DNA of 64,000 nt from Scatomorpha stercorigallinarum. GTDB lineage: Bacteria > Bacillota > Clostridia > Oscillospirales > Oscillospiraceae. Shown here in pieces: positions 19,505 through 27,174 of the stretch. A program made the position numbers and the translations under genes. Under the pieces are notes generated by a model that saw only the letters and a list, made by a program, of their open reading frames with translations, was not told the origin of the DNA and did no database searches. Numbering within the stretch: the first letter of the stretch is position 1; the number at the start of each line of letters is the position of its first letter. The DNA lies in NCBI GenBank assembly GCA_944387865.1, contig CALXGN010000008.1, positions 1 through 64,000 on the forward strand, written 5' to 3'.

Positions 19505-20725
19505 ATGAGAATGAGCGATATCAGAAGCAAGGTACACGAGAATTTTGACGAGATGATCTCCTGGCGGCGCGATTTCCACCGCCATCCTGAGCTCTCCAAC
19601 GAGGAGTTCCGCACCAGCGACAAGATCGCCGAGCTGCTGAAGAGCTTTGGCTGCGACAGCGTCGAGCGCCCGCGCCCGACGGGCGTTGTCGCGCTGATAA
19701 AGGGCGAGAAGCCGGGCGGCTGCGTGGCTATACGCGCTGATATCGACGCGCTGCCGGTGACGGAAAACACCGGCCTCGCCTTTTCCAGCGAGAACGAGGG
19801 CGTCATGCATGCCTGCGGGCACGACACGCATGCGGCCATGCTGCTCTGCGCGGCCAAGGTGCTCTGCGGTATGCGCAGCGAGCTGCCCGGCACGGTGAAG
19901 CTCATTTTCCAGCCGGCGGAAGAGAAGGCCCCCAACGGCGGCGCCAAGCCCCTGATCGAGGCCGGTGTGCTGGAAAACCCCACTGTGGACGCCATCATGG
20001 CCCTGCACATCTCCCCGGGCGGGCCGAAGGTCGGCTCTTTCAGCGTCTACAACGGCATTGCCACCACGGCTTTCGACCTCTACAACGTCGAGGTCAACGG
20101 CCAGACCGCGCACGGCTCCCAGCCGCACCGCGGGCATGACGCCATCCTCGCCGCCGCCCAGTTCGTGGTGACCGCGCAGCAGATCGTCGCCCGCCGCATC
20201 AACCCGGTCAAGACCGCCATCGTCTCCGTCGGCCTTATCAACGGCGGCGAGGCCGTCAACATCATCCCCAGCCACGTGCGCATGGAGATGGTCTGCCGCA
20301 CCTATGGCGAGGAGGCCCGCGCCATCATCCGCGACCAGATACTGAAGATCGCCCACGGCATCGAGGAGTATTCCGAGTGCCGCCTGGATGTGGAGCACAT
20401 CGAGGGCTACAGCTCCGTGGAGAACGACCCCAAGCTCATCGCCATCGCCGACGAGGCCGTGACCGAGGAGCTGGGCGAGGGCTACATGGACTACCTCGAC
20501 GAGCCGCTGAGCTTCAGCGAGGACTTCGGGCGCTACGGCCAGGCCGCCGGCGTGCCCTCGCTGTTCATGCTGCTCAACGCCGGCTATCTGGGCATCACGC
20601 CCTATTCCCTGCACGACAGCCGCTGCACGTTCCAGGAAGAGGCGCTGGAGTACGGCGTCACCGCCATGGTCGCCACAGCGAAAAAGATACTTTCCAAGCT
20701 GCCTAAGGCCGGCGCTCAGAGCTGA
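19505..20725 (+). CDS. M20-family amidohydrolase (first of a tandem pair)
   Basis: A metal-dependent N-acyl amino-acid/aminoacylase-type hydrolase (M20D, hippurate hydrolase group), 406 residues. Metal ligands are seen in RADIDALPV, HACGHDTHAAM, FQPAEE and ALHISPG; the lid domain has GQTAHGSQPHRGHDA. AGAAAGG before ATG 19505 (or ATG 19511, two codons on) gives the start. It has no signal peptide, so it acts in the cytoplasm. Substrate cannot be told from sequence: N-acetylated or benzoylated amino acids are usual for the family. A paralogue follows 32 bases later. Confidence 0.88.
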   Translation: MRMSDIRSKVHENFDEMISWRRDFHRHPELSNEEFRTSDKIAELLKSFGCDSVERPRPTGVVALIKGEKPGGCVAIRADIDALPVTENTGLAFSSENEGVMHACGHDTHAAMLLCAAKVLCGMRSELPGTVKLIFQPAEEKAPNGGAKPLIEAGVLENPTVDAIMALHISPGGPKVGSFSVYNGIATTAFDLYNVEVNGQTAHGSQPHRGHDAILAAAQFVVTAQQIVARRINPVKTAIVSVGLINGGEAVNIIPSHVRMEMVCRTYGEEARAIIRDQILKIAHGIEEYSECRLDVEHIEGYSSVENDPKLIAIADEAVTEELGEGYMDYLDEPLSFSEDFGRYGQAAGVPSLFMLLNAGYLGITPYSLHDSRCTFQEEALEYGVTAMVATAKKILSKLPKAGAQS

Positions 20726-20757
20726 ACCTTTCGATATTTTCCAAGGAGGAAACACAC

Positions 20758-21909
20758 ATGCCTGATATCAAGAAACTTGCCAAGGATGTTTGGCCCTACG
20801 TCGTGGAGATGAGGCGTGATTTCCACCGCCATCCCGAGCCGAGCTACCATGAGTTCCGCACCACGGACCGCATCGCCGAGGAGCTCGACAAGATGGGCAT
20901 CCCTTACCGCCGCTTCGAGCCCACCGGCCTGCTGGGCGAGATCGTCGGCGGAAAGCCGGGCAAGTGCATCGCCCTGCGCGCGGATATCGACGCGCTGAGC
21001 GTCAAGGAGAACACCGGCCTGGAGTACGCCAGCGAAAACGAAGGCTTTATGCACGCCTGCGGCCATGATACGCATACGGCCATGCTGCTGGGCGCGGCGA
21101 AGGTCCTATCCTCGCTCAAAGACGAGCTCTGCGGCACCGTCAAGCTGATGTTCCAGCCCGCCGAGGAGCTGGGCTCCGGCGCAAAGACCATCATCGCCCA
21201 GGGCGCTCTTGAGGGCGTTGACGCCGCGTTCGGTATGCACATCTTCTCCCAGGCGCCGGCCGGAACGGTCTGCATGACCCCGGGCGTCATCCTCCCGGCT
21301 GCGGACAGCTATAAGCTCTGCGTCGAGGGCGTGACCTGCCACGGCGCCGAGCCGAACAGGGGCGTTGACGCCACTGTGGCGGCCGCCGCCATAGTCATGA
21401 ACCTGCAGACGATATCCAGCCGCGAGTTCAGCCCGCTGGAGCCCGTCGTCGTCACGGTCGGCACCATGCACTCCGGCTCCCGCTTCAACGTTGTCTCCAA
21501 CCACGCCGAGATGGAGGGCACCGTCCGCCTGTTCGATGAGGAGCTGCACAAGCAGATACCCGGCATGATGGAGCGCATAGCCAAGGACACCGCCGCGGCG
21601 TTCCGTTGCACGGCTTCGCTTGAATACAATATCCTTTGCGATATGCTCGTAAACGAGCCCAATATGGCCGCCCTCGCAACGGCGTCCATAGAGAAGGTCG
21701 TCGGCGCAGGCAATGTGGCCCCCTTCAGGCGCACCATGGGCGGCGAGGACTTCTCCGCCTATACGCACATCATCCCCTGCGCCTTCGCCGGACTCGGCGG
21801 CGGCGGGGAGGCCCCCCAGCACAGCGATATGTTCTGCATAGACGAGACCGCCATGGAAAACGGCACAGCCACCTACGCCCAGGTCGCCTGGGATTACCTG
21901 AACGGCTGA
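20758..21909 (+). CDS. M20-family amidohydrolase (second of a tandem pair)
   Basis: A 383-residue paralogue of the preceding gene, with the same metal motifs: RADIDALSV, HACGHDTHTAM, FQPAEELGSGA, MHIFSQAPAG and, near the end, GGEDFSAYTHIIPCAF. The N-terminal MRRDFHRHPEPSYHEFRTTD aligns with WRRDFHRHPELSNEEFRTSD of its neighbour, so the two arose by duplication. AAGGAGGAAACACAC precedes the ATG. The downstream loops differ, which suggests different acyl substrates. A strong terminator follows. Confidence 0.88.
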   Translation: MPDIKKLAKDVWPYVVEMRRDFHRHPEPSYHEFRTTDRIAEELDKMGIPYRRFEPTGLLGEIVGGKPGKCIALRADIDALSVKENTGLEYASENEGFMHACGHDTHTAMLLGAAKVLSSLKDELCGTVKLMFQPAEELGSGAKTIIAQGALEGVDAAFGMHIFSQAPAGTVCMTPGVILPAADSYKLCVEGVTCHGAEPNRGVDATVAAAAIVMNLQTISSREFSPLEPVVVTVGTMHSGSRFNVVSNHAEMEGTVRLFDEELHKQIPGMMERIAKDTAAAFRCTASLEYNILCDMLVNEPNMAALATASIEKVVGAGNVAPFRRTMGGEDFSAYTHIIPCAFAGLGGGGEAPQHSDMFCIDETAMENGTATYAQVAWDYLNG

Positions 21910-21923
21910 GCTTGACAAAAACG

Positions 21924-21955
21924 AAAGGCACAGCGGCGCGCCGCTGTGCCTTTTT
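21924..21955 (+). terminator. Terminator after the M20 pair
   Basis: A stem of AAAGGCACAGCGG with CCGCTGTGCCTTT around a CGCG loop, followed by TTTTTG, ends the amidohydrolase operon. Confidence 0.9.
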
Positions 21956-22005
21956 GCATCCAGGAACCCAGGGAGCTTATGTACCGGGGGCTGTGCCCCC
22001 GGGCG

Positions 22006-22602
22006 TCATTTGTCAAAGGCCGGGTTGACGGCGTAGATGTTCTTCTGGTCGAGCTTCTCCTGCGCCATGCGCAGGCCCTCGCCGAAGCGCTGGTAGTGGA
22101 CGATCTCGCGCTCGCGCAGGAAGCGGATGACATCGTTCACGTCCGGGTCGTCAGACAGCCGCAGGATGTTGTCGTAGGTCACACGGGCTTTCTGTTCTGC
22201 TGCCAGGTCCTCATTGAGGTCGCAGATGACGTCGCCCTTGATGCCGATGCTGGCGGCGCTCCAGGGGAAGCCGGAGGCGGCGGTGGCGTATACGCCGGCG
22301 GTGTGATCGACGAAATAGGTGTCGAAGCCGGCGGCCTTGATCTGCTCCGGCGTCAAATTGCGCGTCAGCTGGTGGACGATGGCGCCGATCATCTCCAAAT
22401 GGCCCAGCTCCTCGGTACCGATGTCTGTGAGCAGCCCCTTGAGCTCGGCGGTGGGCATGGAATAGCGCTGGCTGAGGTAGCGCAGCGACGCGCCCAGCTC
22501 GCCGTCCGGGCCGCCGTACTGGGAGATGATGAACTTCGCCAGGGCCGGGTTGGTGTTCTTGATCTTTACGGGATATTGCAGCTTTTTCTCATACACAAAC
22601 AT
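22006..22602 (-). CDS. cotJC: Spore coat protein CotJC (manganese-catalase-like)
   Basis: CotJC is a ferritin-like protein of the manganese catalase family found in the spore coat. The 198 residues start with MFVYEKKLQYPVKIKNTNP, the family opening, and keep the metal-ligand pattern: GTEELGHLEMIG and the later E…H helix REREIVHYQRFGEGL. GGAGGGTTGAGCC precedes the ATG. It is encoded three bases after the CotJA/CotJB fusion gene, so the two form the cotJ operon. Expression is expected in the mother cell during sporulation. Confidence 0.95.
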   Translation of the reverse strand: MFVYEKKLQYPVKIKNTNPALAKFIISQYGGPDGELGASLRYLSQRYSMPTAELKGLLTDIGTEELGHLEMIGAIVHQLTRNLTPEQIKAAGFDTYFVDHTAGVYATAASGFPWSAASIGIKGDVICDLNEDLAAEQKARVTYDNILRLSDDPDVNDVIRFLREREIVHYQRFGEGLRMAQEKLDQKNIYAVNPAFDK

Positions 22603-22605
22603 GGC

Positions 22606-23061
22606 TCAACCCTCCGTGTTGCCCTTGTAGTCCCAGGGCCAGGGATCGTTCAGCCAGGTGTAACTGGCCGCGCCGGCGAGGTCGGAGCGGGTGATGGGGC
22701 CGTACTGGGCCACATACTTCGCCTTGCCCTCGTTATAGAGCTGCAGGAAGCTCTTGTAGGTCGTGAAAGCCGCGCTGTCGGAACTGTGCGTGTCAAGATA
22801 GAGCGCCAGCTCCTGCAGCACGAAATCCAGCGCCATCAGCTCCCGCAGCGGCGTGCTGTCCGCCGGCATCTGGTTGACGATGTTCATGAACGGCAGGTCG
22901 AGCCCGGGGAAGAGCGTGCCGCGCGAGAGCGCCTCGCCGCTGTCATAGGCCGGCTCCGCCGCGCGCTGCATGGGCACATAGGCCGCGGCCAGCGGGGCGC
23001 ACTGGGGAAGGTCGCCCGTCCTGTAGTCGCAGCCGCTGGTCTGGTTGCTGTTACTGTTCAA
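22606..23061 (-). CDS. Fused CotJA-CotJB spore coat protein
   Basis: A 151-residue protein that joins two normally separate coat proteins. Residues about 20-62 match CotJA (APLAAAYVPMQ, then GTLFPGLDLPF). Residues about 68-148 match CotJB (LMALDFVLQELALYLDTH, SFLQLYNEGKAKYVAQYGP, and the closing NDPWPWDY). The frame is continuous, so it is a true fusion. The start is TTG 23061, eight bases after AAGGAGG. It precedes cotJC as in the classical cotJABC operon. An imperfect hairpin (23085-23110) lies in its leader. Confidence 0.85.
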   Translation of the reverse strand: MNSNSNQTSGCDYRTGDLPQCAPLAAAYVPMQRAAEPAYDSGEALSRGTLFPGLDLPFMNIVNQMPADSTPLRELMALDFVLQELALYLDTHSSDSAAFTTYKSFLQLYNEGKAKYVAQYGPITRSDLAGAASYTWLNDPWPWDYKGNTEG

Positions 23062-23149
23062 TGCGTATTCCTCCTTGGGAATTCCTGAGAGGGCGTGGCC
23101 CTCGTCTCAGAATATGCCGGGAAAGGGCGGTGGGTGCGCACAGCAGGGC

Positions 23150-23178
23150 TTGCATTTCACACGCGAAAGTATTATTAT
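23150..23178 (+). promoter_or_regulatory. Sigma-A promoter of the HD hydrolase gene
   Basis: TTGCAT (23150-23155), 17-base spacer, TATTAT (23173-23178). Box sequences and spacing are the same as in the rimP operon promoter. Confidence 0.75.
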
Positions 23179-23210
23179 ACTAAAAAGACGTAGAGCAGGA
23201 GGCTGAGGAC

Positions 23211-23753
23211 ATGAGTTACATCCCGACACCGGAGCAGGCGCTTGAGCTTGTAAAGCAGTACAACAAGGAAGCTTTCCACATCCAGCACGCGGATACCGTG
23301 GGCAAGGTGATGGGTTACATCGCCGCGCAGTACGATCCGGGCAAGGAGGACTACTGGACCGCCGTCGGCATCCTGCACGATATCGACTTTGAGCAGTGGC
23401 CCGAGCAGCACTGCGTGAAGGCGCAGGAGCTGCTGAAGGAGCTGGACATCGACGAGGGCGTCATCCACGCCGTTGCCAGCCACGGCTACGGCCTGGTCTG
23501 CGACGTGGAGCCCACGCTGCTGATGGAGAAGTACCTCTTCGCTGTTGACGAGTTCACCGGCCTCATCGGCGCCGCGGCCCTGATGCGCCCCACCGGCTAT
23601 GAGGGCATGGAAGTCAAGAGCGTAATGAAGAAGTTCAAGGACAAGAAGTTCGCCGCCGGCTGCTCCCGCGACGTCATCACCAAGGGCGCGGAGATGCTCG
23701 GCATCAGCGTGCAGGAGCTCGCGGACCTGACGCTGAAGGCCATGACGGCATAA
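23211..23753 (+). CDS. HD-domain phosphohydrolase
   Basis: A 180-residue HD-superfamily protein. The metal-binding residues are an early His (residue about 26, IQHADTV), the HD pair in ILHDIDFEQWP (about 54-64) and a later His in ASHGYG. It lacks the GTPase or PDE domains that would name a substrate; close relatives are annotated only as HDIG-domain hydrolases. A GCAGGAGG ribosome site and its own promoter make it a single-gene unit. Nucleotide or phosphate-ester hydrolysis is likely. Confidence 0.82.
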   Translation: MSYIPTPEQALELVKQYNKEAFHIQHADTVGKVMGYIAAQYDPGKEDYWTAVGILHDIDFEQWPEQHCVKAQELLKELDIDEGVIHAVASHGYGLVCDVEPTLLMEKYLFAVDEFTGLIGAAALMRPTGYEGMEVKSVMKKFKDKKFAAGCSRDVITKGAEMLGISVQELADLTLKAMTA

Positions 23754-23766
23754 ATGCATGGCAGAT

Positions 23767-23798
23767 CTCCCGGGAAACAGCGTCGTTTCCCGGGGGAC
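23767..23798 (+). terminator. Hairpin after the HD hydrolase gene
   Basis: TCCCGGGAAAC pairs with GTTTCCCGGGG around a six-base loop, but no T-run follows. It may act as a weak terminator. Confidence 0.4.
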
Positions 23799-23878
23799 GC
23801 ATGCAGCGGCGGCAGTTTGGGCGGTTTCAGGCAAATGCACCCGCAACTGCTGCCTGTGGAAACGCGATTTTTTATTGC

Positions 23879-23901
23879 TATAATCTCGGAACATTGTTCC
23901 G
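23879..23901 (+). promoter_or_regulatory. Promoter -10 and palindromic operator before the CoA-transferase gene
   Basis: A consensus TATAAT (23879-23884) without a clear -35 is followed three bases later by CGGAACATTGTTCCG (23887-23901), a perfect 7-bp inverted repeat around one central base. A repressor bound there would block transcription at its start point. The regulator is not in the neighbourhood. Confidence 0.6.
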
Positions 23902-24099
23902 ATAATCGGATTTAACTGGAAAGCAGGAGCATTTGCAGGAGTATCCCACCGCGGGAGCGCATCTGCTGCGTAACGGCGGAGATAGGGCGGGGCATTGCGG
24001 CAAATACTAAATGCCGCGGCGCCGCCGGGCACAGGTAAACAAAGCGCTGCCGGACGTCACATGACGGGACGGCCAGCGCTACAGAAAAGGAGGATAAAT

Positions 24100-25659
24100 T
24101 TGGCTAAGATCATATCTGCCGCCGAGGCCGTTGAGCTCATGCACGACGGCATGACCCTCGGTGTGAGCGGCTTCGGCGCGTTCGCCTCGCCGGACACTAT
24201 CCTGGAAGCTATGGGCAAAAGCTTCCGCGAGAAGGGGACGCCCAGGGCGCTGACGATCGTCTCCGGCGTGGCGCCCGGCGACTTCATGGAGGACGGCTGC
24301 GGCATGTCCAAAATAAAGGACGAGGGCATCATCGACACGCTCATCGCGTCGCACCTGCGCATGTCGCCGGCTGTCGGCAGGGCGTGCAGCGAGAACAGGA
24401 TCGCGGCCTACACCATGCCGCTGGGGGTATATGGCCAGTTGATGGCGGCGATAGGCGGGCACCGGCCCGGCGTCATCACGCACGTGGGGCTGCACACTTA
24501 CGCCGACCCGCGGCAGGAGGGCTGCCGCATCAACGGCAGGGCCAAGGAACAGGGCCGGGAGATCGTCCGCCTGATGCAGATAGACGGCAGGGACTATCTT
24601 TTTTACAAGGCTTTCAAGATAGACGCCTGCATCCTTCACGCCAGCCTGGCCGATGAGGACGGCAACATCTCGGCTCAGAACGAGCCGCTCAAGAGCGATC
24701 TGCTGGAGCTGGCGTCAGCGGTACACAACAACGGCGGCACCGTCATCGTCGAGGTGAACGAGGTCGTCAAAGCGGGCTCGCTCGACCCGAGGCATGTGCT
24801 GATACACAAGTCGAGCGTGGACTACGTCGTGCGCGCGGACAAACAGGCCAACATAGCGCTCGGCTACTTCCCGCAGATGATAGGTGACATCCGCATGCCG
24901 GAAGGGCAGGGTGTGCCGCCCATGCCGCTGACGGGCAAAAAGGTAATCGCCCGCCGGGCGGCCATGGAGCTTGAGCCCGGCATGCTCGTCAACCTTGGCA
25001 TCGGCATACCGGCTTCTGTCGCCAATGTCGCCAACGAGGAGGGGATAAGCGGGCAGCTTACGCTCTCGCTGGAGACCGGCGTTTACGGCGGCGTGCCGCT
25101 GGACGGGACGCTGTTCGGCTCCGCTGTCAACCCCGATTCCATCTCCCGCTCGGCGGACATGTTCGTCACCTATGACGGCGGCGGGCTCGACCTGACCGTC
25201 CTCGGCTGCGCTGAAGCCGATCCATCCGGCAGCGTGAACGTCTCCAAGTTCGGCGGGCGCTGCGTGGGCCCCGGCGGTTTTGTCAACATATCGCAGAACA
25301 CGCCCCGCGTGTGCTTCGCCTTTTCGTTCACCTCCGGGAGATCGGATATAGCCGTCGAGGACGGCAAGCTGGTGATACGCCGCGACGGCAGCGGCGTCAA
25401 ATTCAGGAAGCAGCTCGAGCAGGTGACGTTTTCCAGCCGGTACGCCCAGGAGACGCACCAGCAGGTGATGTTCATCACCGAACGGGCCGTGTTCAGGGTG
25501 ATCGACGGCAGGCTGACGCTGACGGAGATCGCCCCGGGCGTCGATCTTGAACGGGACATCCTGGGCAAGATGGAATTCGTGCCGGAGATCGCGCCAGACC
25601 TGCGCGAGATGGACGCGCGGCTGTTCCGGCCGGAAAAGATGGGCCTGAACGGGAAATAA
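24100..25659 (+). CDS. Propionate/acyl-CoA:acetate CoA-transferase
   Basis: A single-chain family I CoA-transferase (YdiF/Pct type) moving CoA between short-chain acids; fermentation acids are the expected substrates. The 519 residues contain both halves: N-terminal SGFGAFASPDTIL and the C-terminal LGIGIPASVANVA. The catalytic glutamate is E325 in SLETGVYGGVP, close to the known position in the Clostridium propionicum enzyme. AAAGGAGG six bases before TTG 24100 sets the start. It is a lone gene with its own operator-bearing promoter, so it may respond to a fermentation substrate. Confidence 0.87.
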   Translation: MAKIISAAEAVELMHDGMTLGVSGFGAFASPDTILEAMGKSFREKGTPRALTIVSGVAPGDFMEDGCGMSKIKDEGIIDTLIASHLRMSPAVGRACSENRIAAYTMPLGVYGQLMAAIGGHRPGVITHVGLHTYADPRQEGCRINGRAKEQGREIVRLMQIDGRDYLFYKAFKIDACILHASLADEDGNISAQNEPLKSDLLELASAVHNNGGTVIVEVNEVVKAGSLDPRHVLIHKSSVDYVVRADKQANIALGYFPQMIGDIRMPEGQGVPPMPLTGKKVIARRAAMELEPGMLVNLGIGIPASVANVANEEGISGQLTLSLETGVYGGVPLDGTLFGSAVNPDSISRSADMFVTYDGGGLDLTVLGCAEADPSGSVNVSKFGGRCVGPGGFVNISQNTPRVCFAFSFTSGRSDIAVEDGKLVIRRDGSGVKFRKQLEQVTFSSRYAQETHQQVMFITERAVFRVIDGRLTLTEIAPGVDLERDILGKMEFVPEIAPDLREMDARLFRPEKMGLNGK

Positions 25660-25690
25660 ACAGGCCGGCGCTGTGAATATGCACGGATGA

Positions 25691-25724
25691 AAAAACGCAC
25701 CCCGGACATCGGGGTGCGTTTTGT
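25691..25724. terminator. Bidirectional terminator
   Basis: AAAACGCACCCCG pairs with CGGGGTGCGTTTT, with T's on either strand. It ends the CoA-transferase gene and the converging TPM-domain gene, whose stop is at 25727. Confidence 0.88.
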
Positions 25725-25726
25725 AT

Positions 25727-26608
25727 TTACCTGCGGCCTCCTCCGCCGCCGGAGGGGCGGCCGCCGCCGCCAAAGCCTCCTCCATGGAAACCGCCGCCGA
25801 AGCCGCCGCCGTGGAAGCCTCCGCCCCCGCCGAAGGGCGGGCGCGGGCCTCCCGGGCCCCTCGGGCCTCTTGGCCCGCGCGGGCCGCGCGGGCCGCCGGG
25901 GCCGCAGAAAAAGAACAGCGGCAGGTGAAGGCCATAAGAGCGGTAATAGCGATGGCGCCGGGTGAACAGCAGCGCGAGCACGATGACGATCACGGCCAAC
26001 AGTACAAGCCAGGACTGGCGCTGCTGGCGACGGTAATTATCCCAGAGTTCGTCGATGACAGTGTTGGTCGAAGAAATGTCACCAGAGCCACCGTAGAGCT
26101 CGTTGGTGTCGTAAATGTCCGAGTAAACGGCGACAAGCTGCGGGATGAGGCGGGCCACGGCCTCATCGTACTCGCCGGCATCCGACAGCGGCCAGAAGAC
26201 ATTGTCGAGCAGGTCATTGATGTCGTCCGTGCTGAACTGGCTCTCGATGCCGGAGCCCTGGACGAGCCAGCCGCGGTCCTCGCGCACGACGTGGAGCAGC
26301 AGCATGCCGTTGTTTTCCGTTTCGCTGCCGACGCCCCAGGAGCGGAAGAGCAGGTTCGCGTACTGCTCGCTGTCATAGCCCTCGGGCAGGTAGTTGATGG
26401 TGACGACGACGATCTGCGCGCCGGAGCAATACTGCTCGAGCGGGCCGTTGACGTCGAGGATGAGCTCGCGCGTGCTCTCCGAGAGCGTGCCGGCCTCGTC
26501 GTGGACGTAGAAATCGTCTCCCGTGCCGGCGTCGGGTATGTCCGCGGCGAGGACAGGTAGGGAGAGGACGGCGATGGCGAGCAGCAAAGTTATAATACGT
26601 TTTTTCAT
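25727..26608 (-). CDS. TPM-domain membrane protein with Gly-rich tail
   Basis: A 293-residue exported protein. A signal peptide (MKKRIITLLLAIAVLSLPVLAA) leads a TPM/YgcG domain (about 30-165: VHDEAGTLSESTRELIL, IVVVTINYLPEGYDSEQYA, GMLLLHVVREDRGW). One membrane helix follows (WLVLLAVIVIVLALLF, about 201-217), then a tail of GPRGPRGPRG triplets and GGGFHGGGFGG runs. TPM domains lie with LemA-type genes and are tied to envelope maintenance. The start at 26608 is set by the signal peptide; 14 further codons upstream are unsupported. It is last in an operon with LemA-like, TelA and XpaC genes. Confidence 0.85.
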   Translation of the reverse strand: MKKRIITLLLAIAVLSLPVLAADIPDAGTGDDFYVHDEAGTLSESTRELILDVNGPLEQYCSGAQIVVVTINYLPEGYDSEQYANLLFRSWGVGSETENNGMLLLHVVREDRGWLVQGSGIESQFSTDDINDLLDNVFWPLSDAGEYDEAVARLIPQLVAVYSDIYDTNELYGGSGDISSTNTVIDELWDNYRRQQRQSWLVLLAVIVIVLALLFTRRHRYYRSYGLHLPLFFFCGPGGPRGPRGPRGPRGPGGPRPPFGGGGGFHGGGFGGGFHGGGFGGGGRPSGGGGGRR

Positions 26609-26621
26609 ATGCGCCTTTCGC

Positions 26622-27170
26622 TCAGCTGAAGCGCTGAGGCTCGTCAACACCGGCGAGCTCGGCGAGAATATCAGTGGGGAAGGTGTTGTATACGGAGCGG
26701 GTGAAGTCCGTCACGGCGCTGTTATAGCTGTTTTCAGTTATCATCTTCTGCGCGCCTTCGTATATTTCGGCGTAGTATTTTGCATCAGAGACGTCACCTT
26801 CGCTGAGCTCATATCCGGCGAGAGAGCGCTGCGCTTCGTCGAAGGCCCGGTCGAGGCTTTCGCTGCAATAGGCCATATAGTCAATATCGTCGCCCTCGGT
26901 TGCCCAGAGAAGGCTGTCCCGCTCCTCATAGAGCGCGTCCGCGGCCTCCTTGTCATAGGACGAGAGCACGGCGGCGTAGCCGTTCGAGGCGGACAGCTTT
27001 TCCTCCAGGCGGGAGTAGATGCTGCGCTCGCCCTCAATGTCGGTGTAGAATTTGTCCTCGATCTCGTTGACGGCGGAGCCAAGCTTCACGCGGGTGTTCA
27101 GCAGCGTGGAGCCAGCAACAACGAGCACGGCGAGCAGCAGCGCGCCGGCCTTAGATTTGAAAAAATCCAT
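26622..27170 (-). CDS. LemA-like membrane-anchored helical protein
   Basis: A 182-residue protein with one N-terminal membrane helix (about 8-24) and a long alpha-helical outer part. The C-terminal stretch ENSYNSAVTDFTRSVYNTFP and the closing AGVDEPQRF resemble the end of LemA proteins, and LemA genes commonly lie next to TPM-domain genes as here. The middle is divergent from standard LemA, so the call rests on the C-terminus and context. It starts four bases after telA. Confidence 0.72.
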   Translation of the reverse strand: MDFFKSKAGALLLAVLVVAGSTLLNTRVKLGSAVNEIEDKFYTDIEGERSIYSRLEEKLSASNGYAAVLSSYDKEAADALYEERDSLLWATEGDDIDYMAYCSESLDRAFDEAQRSLAGYELSEGDVSDAKYYAEIYEGAQKMITENSYNSAVTDFTRSVYNTFPTDILAELAGVDEPQRFS

Positions 27171-27174
27171 CCTA

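Larger units (their letters stand above)
23754..24099. other. Intergenic region, 346 bases
   Basis: Holds the hairpin at 23767-23798, a TATAAT box at 23879-23884 and a palindrome at 23887-23901, which together control the CoA-transferase gene. The stretch 23905-24085 shows no gene. A frame open from 23995 into the next gene lacks a ribosome site and coding-like sequence, so it was read as untranslated leader. Confidence 0.6.

Noticed and set aside
23062..23210. Sigma-E promoter for the cotJ operon
   Set aside because: GGCATATT occurs on the minus strand, but no CATA-type -10 lies at 13-15 bases; the evidence is too weak to list.
23887..23901. LexA (SOS) box upstream of the CoA-transferase
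   Set aside because: GAAC and GTTC are separated by three bases, not four, and the gene has no link to DNA damage.
23995..24099. Upstream extension of the CoA-transferase
   Set aside because: No ribosome site at the upstream ATG and no family similarity, whereas AAAGGAGG sits at the proper distance from TTG 24100.
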